A stretch of 64,000 bases of DNA from Variovorax sp. J22G73 (GTDB lineage: Bacteria; Pseudomonadota; Gammaproteobacteria; Burkholderiales; Burkholderiaceae_C), in NCBI RefSeq assembly GCF_030317035.1, contig NZ_JASZYK010000002.1:62001-126000 (forward strand), read 5' to 3'. The position numbers and the translations under genes were made by a program. Each line of letters begins with the position of its first letter. Within the stretch, counting starts at the first letter, position 1. Positions 9,901 through 16,408 of the stretch are shown here, piece after piece. The notes beneath the pieces are model-generated. The model was not told the origin of the DNA. It saw only the letters and a program-made list of their open reading frames with translations, and did not search any database.

Positions 9901-10005
9901 CGTCATCTGCGTCCACGACCAGGCGCCGAACAGCACCAGCGCGATCGACATCGCCCAGGCCAGGTGCCTGCGGCGAAAGAACTGGGTGATGATGAGATTA
10001 ATCAT
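6910..10005 (-). CDS. Heavy-metal efflux RND pump, CzcA-like
   Basis: A 1031-residue inner-membrane proton antiporter with the RND layout: TM1, large periplasmic loop, TM2-7, second loop, TM8-12. TM4 reads LGAIDFGIIVDGAIVVMEAI and keeps the Asp, Asp and Glu of the CzcA-type proton relay (DFG-x3-DGA-x4-E). CusA proteins, which export Cu(I)/Ag(I), lack this pattern, so divalent cations (Zn, Co, Cd or Ni) are the more likely substrates. The start overlaps the stop of the adaptor gene by 8 bases. Expression is probably controlled by the divergent two-component system. Confidence 0.92.
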   Translation of the reverse strand: MINLIITQFFRRRHLAWAMSIALVLFGAWSWTQMTVEAYPDLGDVTVQVTTQVNGLAAEEIEQQITTPLERALSNTPGLASIRSSSTFGLSLINLSFKDGTDDYFARQRVTERIGQVTLPSGAQPGLGPVAGPAGEIYRYTLESDTKNLMELSELQRWKVIPALKQVAGVVDINNFGGFTKEFQLELDPARLQTYGLVLNDVVTAINNNSANAGGGRIARGDQSYVVRGIGQIHTLDDLGTVVVAQNGGSPVLVRDLGRLQFGHQERGGILGKDTNPDTIEGIVLMLKYENPSRVLEGVHKKIDELQAELAPMGVKIVPYIDRDDLVKLTVDKVTHTVLEGMALVCFVLILFLGSPRSAVVAAVAIPMSLVTVFIVMHFTRMPANLFSLGAIDFGIIVDGAIVVMEAILRRREEEPNATLTEGNILETVSHVSGPIFFATLIIITAYFPLFAFERAEGKLFKPMAFTVGYALVGALLCALTLIPSLAYVALRKPSKPFVNKPLEWLTRAYRRVLTRLLDVPAIAYGLSALALAAVVVLGATAGREFLPDIDEGALWLQVQLPSGLSLDKASEMATEMRHVLLEYPEVSYVVTQLGRNDDGTDPWTPSHMEVPVGLKPYSEWPAGVNKAAFVRTLTERFAKMPGFDVGISQPIIDGVNDAVGGAHSPLVLRIYGDDLKESRRIGNQIVELLGTVRGTASASLFQEPPIPQVVIELNREAAARFGVNANDVANLIQTGIGGAPVITVYAGNRTYNVSVKMPKSAKGNTEAIGALLLNSSSGAKVPLSQVADIRLQTGESTISHEMNERQITVRVDNRDRDLASYLDEARERIAKEVKFDPAKFRLQWAGQFENQQRAQSRLGISLAIVVSIMAVLLFFQFGKIRQVALILGVVPMATLGGLIAVHVAGETLNVATAVGFIALFGVSIQNGIIMVANFRRVRGEGLALQESVLEGAAERLRPVLMTATVASVGMLPAALATGVGTDVQRGLATVVVGGLVVSTLLTLFILPTLYFALERFFERKGWGARSRRDR

Positions 10006-11179
10006 TCAGCAGCACACCACCACGCACCACCACGCGCTCGCCCGCGGCCAGGCCGCTGCGGATGCGCACGCTGTCGCCGTCTTCGCGGCCCAGCTCCACC
10101 ATGCGGCGCACGAAGGTCCAGGGCTCGGCCTCCACGAACACGCTCACGCTGTCGTTGTTCATCAGCAGGGCCGAGGCCGGCACCTGCGCCTGCGCGGCCT
10201 GCGGCACGCCGAGCACGGCGGTGGCGTACATGTTGGGCTTGAACAGGCCCTCGGGGTTGGCGAAGACGATGCGTGCGCGCGCGCGGCGCGTGTCGGCGTC
10301 GAGCACCGCGCTGACGAAGCCCACCTTGCCGCTGAAGCTGCGCCCCGGGTAGGCCGCCAGCGTGACCACCGCGTTCTGCCCCGGCGCCACCGAGCCCACC
10401 ACGCTCTCGGGCACGTTCACCGTGACCCAGACCGCGTCGAGGTTCGACACCGTCATGAGCGCGGCGTTGGCGTCGTTCAGGTTCGCGCCGGCTGCGGCGT
10501 TGAGCGCGGTGACGGTGCCGGCCATGGGGGCGACGATCTTCAGCACCTGGCCTGACGGGGCGTTGCTTCCACCATTGCTGCCATTGCCTACGGTGCCGTC
10601 CGCGCCCAGGCTGCGCAGCCGCGCCTCGCTGCGGCGCAGCTCAGCGCCCTGCTGCGCGACGCTGCTCTGCGCCGCCTCCACGTCTTTCGCGGCGTTGGAG
10701 CCGGCCTCGTTCACGCCGCGGGCGCGCACCAGCGCGCGCTGCGCCAGGTCGAGCGCGTCGCGGGCTTTCTGCGCGTCGGACACGGCCTGCGCCAGGTCGG
10801 GCGAGCTCATGGTGGCCAACACCTGGCCGCGCTTCACCGTGTCGCCCAGGCGCACTTTCAGCTCCAGCAGCTTGCCCGTCAGCGGCGGCAGGATGTTGAC
10901 CGTGTTCGCCGGGTTGGCCTCCACCGTGGCGGGCAGGCTCACCTCGTGCGGCGAGGTCTGCTGGCCCACCGTGGCCACCAGCAGCCGGTCGCGCAGCGGC
11001 GAGCCGGCCGGCACGCTCAGTCGGTTGCCCTGGCGCACCAGCATCGGCGCGGGGGCGGCGGCCACCGCGGTGGCGGCATGGGCCGTGTTGTCGAACGAGT
11101 CCACGCACAGGGCGGCGCAGGCCAGCACCCCGAAGAAGATGCGGGCGTTGGTCACCTGGTAGAGGGTTTTCTTTTTCAT
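9998..11179 (-). CDS. RND efflux periplasmic adaptor (CzcB/CusB-like)
   Basis: A 393-residue membrane-fusion protein. The start at 11179 (MKKKTLYQ) gives a signal/anchor segment; the frame extends upstream to 11296 but that part has no signal character. Order: lipoyl half-motif (KLLELKVRLGDTVKRGQVLATM, about residue 100), alpha-helical hairpin (about 120-200, Ala/Gln-rich), second lipoyl half, then beta-barrel and membrane-proximal domains. No His- or Met-rich metal-chelating N-terminus is present. It links the pump to the outer-membrane channel. First gene of the operon, divergent from the response regulator. Confidence 0.9.
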   Translation of the reverse strand: MKKKTLYQVTNARIFFGVLACAALCVDSFDNTAHAATAVAAAPAPMLVRQGNRLSVPAGSPLRDRLLVATVGQQTSPHEVSLPATVEANPANTVNILPPLTGKLLELKVRLGDTVKRGQVLATMSSPDLAQAVSDAQKARDALDLAQRALVRARGVNEAGSNAAKDVEAAQSSVAQQGAELRRSEARLRSLGADGTVGNGSNGGSNAPSGQVLKIVAPMAGTVTALNAAAGANLNDANAALMTVSNLDAVWVTVNVPESVVGSVAPGQNAVVTLAAYPGRSFSGKVGFVSAVLDADTRRARARIVFANPEGLFKPNMYATAVLGVPQAAQAQVPASALLMNNDSVSVFVEAEPWTFVRRMVELGREDGDSVRIRSGLAAGERVVVRGGVLLND

Positions 11180-11300
11180 CGCAATGCGTCCGTCGCGGGA
11201 CGGGCGCGCCGTGCACGAAATGCCTTTTCGTGCCCTCGATTCGCTCCCGTCTCCTTTCCGGGGAGCGTATGAAGGCGTGACTGAAGAAGTCCCCAAGATT

Positions 11301-11320
11301 TCCTGAAGATTTCTTCAGGA
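11301..11320. promoter_or_regulatory. Perfect 8-base inverted repeat, likely response-regulator operator
   Basis: TCCTGAAG-ATTT-CTTCAGGA lies between the divergent efflux operon (start 11179) and the response regulator (start 11388). A further CTGAAGAAG at 11281 repeats one half. OmpR-type metal-response regulators (CzcR, CopR, CusR) bind sites of this kind in such shared regions. No T-run follows, which argues against a terminator. Confidence 0.6.
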
Positions 11321-11387
11321 TCGGCGCGTTCGGCCGGGCTCGCCGTGAGGGCCGGGGCAGAACGGCCTGCAGTCAGGAAGACGCGGC

Positions 11388-12104
11388 ATGATCCGCGCCA
11401 TGAGAATTCTGCTGATCGAAGACGACCGCAAGGCCGCCCGGCTGCTCGCACGCGGCCTGCAGGAAGAGGGCTTCGTGGTCGACGTGGTGCACACGGCCGA
11501 GGAGGGCGACGAGGAGGCCTTCGTCACCGCCTACGACCTCATCGTGCTCGACTGGATGCTGCCCGGCAAGGACGGCCTCACCCTGTGCCGCGACCTGCGC
11601 CAGCGCGGCTGCAAGACCCCCGTGCTGATGCTCACCGCCCGCGACGCGCTCAGCGACCGCGTGGCCGGCCTGAACACCGGCGCCGACGACTACCTGACCA
11701 AGCCCTTCGCCTTCGACGAACTGCTGGCGCGCGTGCGTGCCTTGCTGCGCCGCTCGGAAATCACGCGGCCCGTGGTGCTGTCGCTGGCCGACCTGAGCCT
11801 GGACCCGGTGAGCCAGCGGGTGCTGCGCGGCGGCATGGTGCTGGAGCTGACGCACAAGGAGTTCGCCATCCTGCAGATCCTGCTGCGCCACGTGGGCGAG
11901 GTGGTGAGCCGCTCGCGCCTGGCCGAGCAGGTGTGGAAGGACGACCTGATCGCCATCGACAACCTGATCGACGTGCACATCGGCAACCTGCGCCGCAAGG
12001 TCGATGCGCCGCCGGCGGTGCCGCTGATCCACACCGTGCGCGGGCGCGGCTTCAGGCTGGCCGTGGCCGAAGAAAGCACTGGCAGCATGGGCGCCCATGC
12101 TTAG
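11388..12104 (+). CDS. OmpR-family response regulator (heavy-metal type)
   Basis: A 238-residue two-domain regulator. Receiver domain, about residues 6-120: acidic pocket EDD at 11-13, phospho-acceptor Asp55 (VLDWMLPG), and Lys105 (TKPF). A C-terminal winged-helix DNA-binding domain covers about 135-232 (GMVLELTHKEFAILQ and RGRGFRL are typical). It resembles CzcR/CopR/CusR regulators. The ATG at 11388 has AGGAAG at a good distance; an ATG at 11400 is the alternative. Its stop region overlaps the kinase start by 8 bases. It probably activates the divergent efflux operon. Confidence 0.92.
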   Translation: MIRAMRILLIEDDRKAARLLARGLQEEGFVVDVVHTAEEGDEEAFVTAYDLIVLDWMLPGKDGLTLCRDLRQRGCKTPVLMLTARDALSDRVAGLNTGADDYLTKPFAFDELLARVRALLRRSEITRPVVLSLADLSLDPVSQRVLRGGMVLELTHKEFAILQILLRHVGEVVSRSRLAEQVWKDDLIAIDNLIDVHIGNLRRKVDAPPAVPLIHTVRGRGFRLAVAEESTGSMGAHA

Positions 12105-13524
12105 TTTTCGCAAGCGGCTGGCGCTGGCCCATGTGAGCGCGATCGTGGTGGTGATGGCCATTGCCGCCTTCGCCTCGTACCTGGTGTTCGCGCGCAACGT
12201 GCACCGCGAGCTGGACGCGGCCCTGCTCGCGCTGGCCGAAACCGAGATGGGCATGCTGCTGTCGGCCGGCGAGGGCGACACGGTGATCGTGCACGAGGCT
12301 CCGCCGGGCCCCGGCGCGCCGTCTTTCGTGCGGCTAGACCGGCTGGTGCAGATCGTCGACGCCGAAGGCCGCGTGCTCGCGCGCAGCGCCAACCTGGGCG
12401 AGGCGCAGTTGCCCATACCGCCCGTGCTGCGCGAGCGGCTGGCCGCGGGCGAGACCGTGTTCGAAACGCTCAACGGCTTCGGCGAGGAGCCGACGCGCAT
12501 GGTGTCGGTGCCGGTGCGGGGCAGGGACAACGAAAAAGGCCAGGCCCCGTTGCTGGCCGTGCAGGTGGCCGGCTCGCTCGACGACGTGAACCGCACGGTG
12601 GCGATGGCCAGCGTGCTGTTCGTCATCCTCGGTGGCGCGTTGCTGCTGGCGCTGGGCGCGGCGGGCGCGTTGATCACGCGCCGCGCCTTCGGCGCCATCG
12701 ACGACGTGGTGCAGCAGGCCCACCGCATCGGCGACGCCAACCTGGGCGAGCGGCTGCCGCACCCGGGCACGAACGACGAGATCGGCCGGCTGGTCGACAC
12801 GCTCAACGCCATGCTGGCGCGCATCGAGCACGGCATGGAGGCGCAGCGCCGCTTCACCTCCGACGCGTCGCACGAGTTGCGCTCGCCGCTGTCGCGCCTG
12901 CGCACCGAACTGGAGCTGGCCTTGCGGCGACCGCGCGAGCCGACGGCGTATGTGGAAACCTTGCACTCGTCGCTCGAAGAGGTGGAATCGCTCACGCTGC
13001 TGGTCGAAGAACTGCTGGTGCTCGCGCGGCTGGACGCGGGCCAGGAGCGCGACGCGGTGGAAACCGTGTCGCTCAACGTTCTGGCCGAGGAGGCCGTGCG
13101 CAGGCTGGAGCCGATGGCGCGGGAACGGCGGTTGGAACTGTTGCTGGAACCCGCAGCACCGGTGGCTGCGCGGGTGGCGCGCGGCGCGGCGAGCCTGGCA
13201 TTGGCCAACCTGCTTGACAACGCGTTGAAGTTTTCACCCGCCGGCACCACCGTGCGCGTGAGCCTGCGCGCGGATGCGCAAGCGAACGAGGCGGTGGTCA
13301 GCGTGGCGGACCGCGGACCGGGCATTCGCGGCGACGAACTGCCGCACCTGTTCGAGCGTTTCTACCGCGGCGCCACGGCGCGTTCGGACGAGAAGACGCC
13401 CGGTCTCGGGCTGGGCCTGGCGTTGTCGCAGGCGGTGGTGCATGCGCATGGCGGGCGCATCGAGGCCGCGAACGAGAGCGGTGGTGGGGCGCGGTTCGAC
13501 ATGCGGTTGCCGTTGGCTCGGTGA
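12097..13524 (+). CDS. Sensor histidine kinase (heavy-metal type)
   Basis: A 475-residue inner-membrane kinase. TM1 at about residues 12-32, a periplasmic sensor of about 135 residues, TM2 at about 170-192, HAMP, then a HisKA domain with phospho-acceptor His259 in the motif SHELRSPL. The HATPase domain has an N-box (LANLLDNALKFSP), DRGPGI and GLGLGLAL. It phosphorylates the response regulator with which it overlaps by 8 bases. The periplasmic domain has few His or Cys residues, so how it senses metal is not clear. Confidence 0.92.
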   Translation: MLSFRKRLALAHVSAIVVVMAIAAFASYLVFARNVHRELDAALLALAETEMGMLLSAGEGDTVIVHEAPPGPGAPSFVRLDRLVQIVDAEGRVLARSANLGEAQLPIPPVLRERLAAGETVFETLNGFGEEPTRMVSVPVRGRDNEKGQAPLLAVQVAGSLDDVNRTVAMASVLFVILGGALLLALGAAGALITRRAFGAIDDVVQQAHRIGDANLGERLPHPGTNDEIGRLVDTLNAMLARIEHGMEAQRRFTSDASHELRSPLSRLRTELELALRRPREPTAYVETLHSSLEEVESLTLLVEELLVLARLDAGQERDAVETVSLNVLAEEAVRRLEPMARERRLELLLEPAAPVAARVARGAASLALANLLDNALKFSPAGTTVRVSLRADAQANEAVVSVADRGPGIRGDELPHLFERFYRGATARSDEKTPGLGLGLALSQAVVHAHGGRIEAANESGGGARFDMRLPLAR

Positions 13525-13567
13525 GCTGTCGTTCTGCCAGCGATGTTGAATGCCGGTTCCGGGACGG

Positions 13568-13661
13568 GTGAACAGGCCGCCGGGTGCTTCCCTCCGCGAA
13601 CGTCCCCCGCCTTCGGCTCCTCCTTGATTTCGCTGCGGGAAGCACCCGACGCCCTGTTCAC
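13568..13661. repeat. Long imperfect inverted repeat (25-base arms)
   Basis: Arms at 13568-13592 and 13637-13661 are reverse complements except at 2 positions; the 44-base loop is GC-rich and contains CTTCGGCTCCTCC. It lies between the kinase and the YciI gene and has no T-run, so it is not an ordinary terminator. The length and near-perfect pairing look like a dispersed palindromic element of the REP type. I see no second copy in this window, but I could not search exhaustively. Confidence 0.7.
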
Positions 13662-13754
13662 TTGGGCACGCTGCTGGTGAACCGCGCCGGCGTGATCGCG
13701 CCCTGAAGGCGGCCCGCATCAGCTACCTGGCACGACCGCTGCTTGGCAAGACGC

Positions 13755-14054
13755 ATGAAGCACTTCATCGTTGAAATCAACTACCTCGTCCCCCTGGCCC
13801 GCGTCCAGGAATCCGTGCCCGCGCACCGCGCCTACCTGCAGACGGGCTACGACGCCGGCTTGCTGCTGTGCTCCGGGCCGAAGGTGCCGGCCACCGGCGG
13901 CTTCATGCTGGCGCGCGCAGCCTCGCTAGAGGCATTGCAAGACTTCTTCGCGCAAGACCCGTTCAGCATCGAGCAACTGGCGAGCTTCGCGTTCAGCGAG
14001 TTCCAGCCCGTAAAGCGCCAAGGCTGGGCCGAGGCCTGGTTCAGCGAGGCCTGA
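13755..14054 (+). CDS. YciI-like (YCII domain) protein
   Basis: A 99-residue single-domain protein of the YCII family, a ferredoxin-like fold. It has the conserved His in PAHRAYL and Asp in AQDPF that pair in the putative active site. Biochemical role in most members is unknown. The start is the ATG at 13755; a TTG at 13743 would add four residues. It stands alone and converges on the type VI module. Confidence 0.85.
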   Translation: MKHFIVEINYLVPLARVQESVPAHRAYLQTGYDAGLLLCSGPKVPATGGFMLARAASLEALQDFFAQDPFSIEQLASFAFSEFQPVKRQGWAEAWFSEA

Positions 14055-14114
14055 CGGTGCAAAGCGCCGGGTGCGTGCTCAAGAGCGTGGCGACCTTGAA
14101 ATGCCCCGCGCGCA

Positions 14115-14501
14115 TCAAGGCGCAAGCACCAGCACCTTGAACTGGCTCGGCACGATGCGCATGCCCACGATGTTGCTGCGGTTCTGCACCGTGAGGCTGG
14201 TCATGCGCGTGCACGGCGAGCCCTTCAGCAGCACGGTGAAGGCGCCGGTGATGTGGCGCGACGGCCCCATCACCGTCTGCGACACCACGCCCATCAGCAC
14301 GCCCGCGTTGTCGCCGTTGGTGATGGGCGTGGTGGTTGCCAGGTTGTGCGCGGGCGTGCCGCCATACAAAATGTTCCAGGCATTGGGAATGGCCGTGGGG
14401 CCCAGCGCGAAGTTGGGGTAGGGAATGGGGACGGCCGGCGGGGTCTTGCAGACATCGGGAAAGGCGAGGTCCATGCCCATCATCTGGGCGTTGGCGAACA
14501 T
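14115..14501 (-). CDS. DUF4150 PAAR-like spike-tip protein (type VI secretion)
   Basis: A 128-residue protein with the DUF4150 fold, related to PAAR. CKTPPAVPIPYPNFA near residue 18 is the family signature, and the rest is a compact beta-rich domain with SPCTRMTS. Such proteins cap the VgrG spike and often carry an effector as C-terminal extension; here there is none, as the protein ends with the domain. Last gene of the operon that begins with vgrG, 30 bases after the DUF3540 gene. Confidence 0.88.
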   Translation of the reverse strand: MFANAQMMGMDLAFPDVCKTPPAVPIPYPNFALGPTAIPNAWNILYGGTPAHNLATTTPITNGDNAGVLMGVVSQTVMGPSRHITGAFTVLLKGSPCTRMTSLTVQNRSNIVGMRIVPSQFKVLVLAP

Positions 14502-14531
14502 GGCGGGTGGCTCCTTGTGGTTCGGGGGCGG

Positions 14532-15272
14532 TCAGCCCATGTGGATCTGCTCGGCATCGACCTTGACCAGCTCCTTGCTGGTCACCAGCGTGTTCTTCGC
14601 GTGCAGGCGCAGGGTGCTCGACGCCTGCATGTCGATCTGGCCGGCGCGCACCTGCTCGACTTCCTCGGTCAGGCGGAAGCTGGAGCGCGTGAGCAGGTGC
14701 AGCCGGTCGAGCACCACCTCGCAGGCGCGCCCGACAAAGCGCGAGACCAGCACGCTGAAGCGCACCTCGGCACCCTGGTAGTCGAGCGTGTCGACCTTGC
14801 ACCGGGCGCGTTCGGCGTTCAGCTGCCATTCGGGCGCGCGGGTGTGCACGGCGGTGTCCGACTGCAGCGCCAGCGCGCCGGTGCTGCGCAGCGTGAGTTC
14901 GCCGCCGACGGCCAGGGTCGCATGGCCGGGGTCAGCTTGCGCGATGACGGCGATCAGGTAGAGCGCGTCATCGCTCGCGCCGGCGACCATGACGGTGTCG
15001 CCGGGCGCGGGCACCAGCAGGCAGCTCGCGGCGCGGCGGCAGGGCAGGGGATGGGGTGCGCCTGTTGCACTGGACACGCGCACGTCGTGGCTGTCGTCCG
15101 AATGGCTGGCCACGACCGTGGCGATGGTGATGCCTTGCACCGATGCGGGTGACGCTTCGGCCTGTCGCGTCGCGGCGGACGTTTTGCGCAGCAAAGGGGC
15201 CAGCTCGCTCTCAATATTGGTCAATGCGGCAGCAGGCAAGGGCGGCAGGGGCGTTCTCGCGGTCATCGTCAT
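14532..15272 (-). CDS. DUF3540 protein, type VI secretion associated
   Basis: A 246-residue protein of the DUF3540 family, found almost only between DUF2169/pentapeptide genes and DUF4150 genes in type VI accessory clusters. After an Ala/Pro-rich start, residues 48-115 form a small beta domain with the segment LLVPAPGDTVMVAG, followed by beta-helical repeats (about 120-245) that resemble the tail of VgrG needle domains. Its exact role is unknown; a structural or adaptor part of the spike is likely. The start overlaps the stop of the pentapeptide gene (ATGA). A second ATG two codons in (15266) is possible. Confidence 0.82.
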   Translation of the reverse strand: MTMTARTPLPPLPAAALTNIESELAPLLRKTSAATRQAEASPASVQGITIATVVASHSDDSHDVRVSSATGAPHPLPCRRAASCLLVPAPGDTVMVAGASDDALYLIAVIAQADPGHATLAVGGELTLRSTGALALQSDTAVHTRAPEWQLNAERARCKVDTLDYQGAEVRFSVLVSRFVGRACEVVLDRLHLLTRSSFRLTEEVEQVRAGQIDMQASSTLRLHAKNTLVTSKELVKVDAEQIHMG

Positions 15273-16408
15273 GCGGTGTCCTTCGCGTCGGGGGTAAAGC
15301 GGCCGTGGTCGTGGCGCATGCGGCCGTCGATGTCGCGGTCGAGGCGGGTGGCGCGCGTGGGCCGTTGCCAGGCGACCTGCTCGGCCTGGTGCAGCGCGGG
15401 GTCGTTGTCGAGCACGCCGATGCGGTCGCTCCAGCGCGACCCGGCCAGCGTGGCCCGGTGCAGCTGGGTGCGCTGGCACACGGCCTTCTCGAAGTCCGCG
15501 CCGCGCAGGTCGGCATAGGAAAAGTCGGCGTACGCGAGCTGGCAGCGCGCAAAGCGCGCGTTCTCGCAGCGGGCGCGATGGAACACGCCCTGCACCAGGC
15601 TGGCACCCGAAAAGTCGGCCGCGTCCAGCCAGGCATCGACCCACAGCGACTGGTCGAGCATGGCGCCGCGGAAGTCGGCGCCGCGCAGGTCGGCTTCGGG
15701 GAACAGGCATTGCGGTGCCTGCACGCGCGCCATGCGGGCGCCGTCGAGCGCGGCGCCCTTGAAGTTGCATTGCGTGAGGCGTGCATCTTCGAACCCGCAG
15801 CCGGACATGCGCGCGTCCGTGAACTGGCACAGCGCAAAGTGCTGCCCCGCGAACGACTGGCCGCGCAGGTCGGCCTCGGAGAACACGGCGTTGTGAAAGC
15901 GCGCGCCCTGGAACCCGACGTCGCGCAGGTCGGCACGAAAGAACACGGCGCTGGTCAGCGCGGTGTCGCGCAGGCTCGCGTTGCCCATGCGGCTGGCGTT
16001 GAAAAGGGTCTTGGTGAGCGTGGCGCGCTCGAAGCGCGCGCCGTGCAGTTCGCAGTCGTAGAACACGGTCTCGGCCAATTCGACGCCTTCGCAGCGCGCG
16101 TCGCGCAGGTCGCACTCGGCGACCACCGCGCGCGGCCAGTGGCCTGCCTCGGCGTTCACGCCGCGCAGGCTGCAGCGCAGCAAAGACACGCCGTCCAGCC
16201 GCGCCGCCGACAGCGTCGCGCCGTCGAAGCCGCAGCGCTCGAACATCGAATCGTCGAGGCGGCAGCCGGCCATGTCGGCCTGCGCGAACCTGCATTCGCT
16301 GAACATGCCGCCCGACAGGTCGAGGCCCGCGAGCACCATGCCGCTGAAATCTTCGTGCTCCATGCGCACGCCGCTGCGAATGCGGCCGGCCAGTTCCTGC
16401 GGGCTCAT
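15269..16408 (-). CDS. Pentapeptide-repeat protein of type VI module
   Basis: A 379-residue protein made almost entirely of pentapeptide repeats (A[D/N]LxX-like, for example FSEADLRG, FPEADLRGADFRG, ADFSYADLRGADFEKA) from about residue 15 to 330. These would fold as a right-handed quadrilateral beta-helix of roughly 15 coils. The tail is charged. Start overlaps the stop of the DUF2169 gene (ATGA). Partner function in spike assembly or effector loading is inferred from the operon. Confidence 0.88.
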   Translation of the reverse strand: MSPQELAGRIRSGVRMEHEDFSGMVLAGLDLSGGMFSECRFAQADMAGCRLDDSMFERCGFDGATLSAARLDGVSLLRCSLRGVNAEAGHWPRAVVAECDLRDARCEGVELAETVFYDCELHGARFERATLTKTLFNASRMGNASLRDTALTSAVFFRADLRDVGFQGARFHNAVFSEADLRGQSFAGQHFALCQFTDARMSGCGFEDARLTQCNFKGAALDGARMARVQAPQCLFPEADLRGADFRGAMLDQSLWVDAWLDAADFSGASLVQGVFHRARCENARFARCQLAYADFSYADLRGADFEKAVCQRTQLHRATLAGSRWSDRIGVLDNDPALHQAEQVAWQRPTRATRLDRDIDGRMRHDHGRFTPDAKDTA

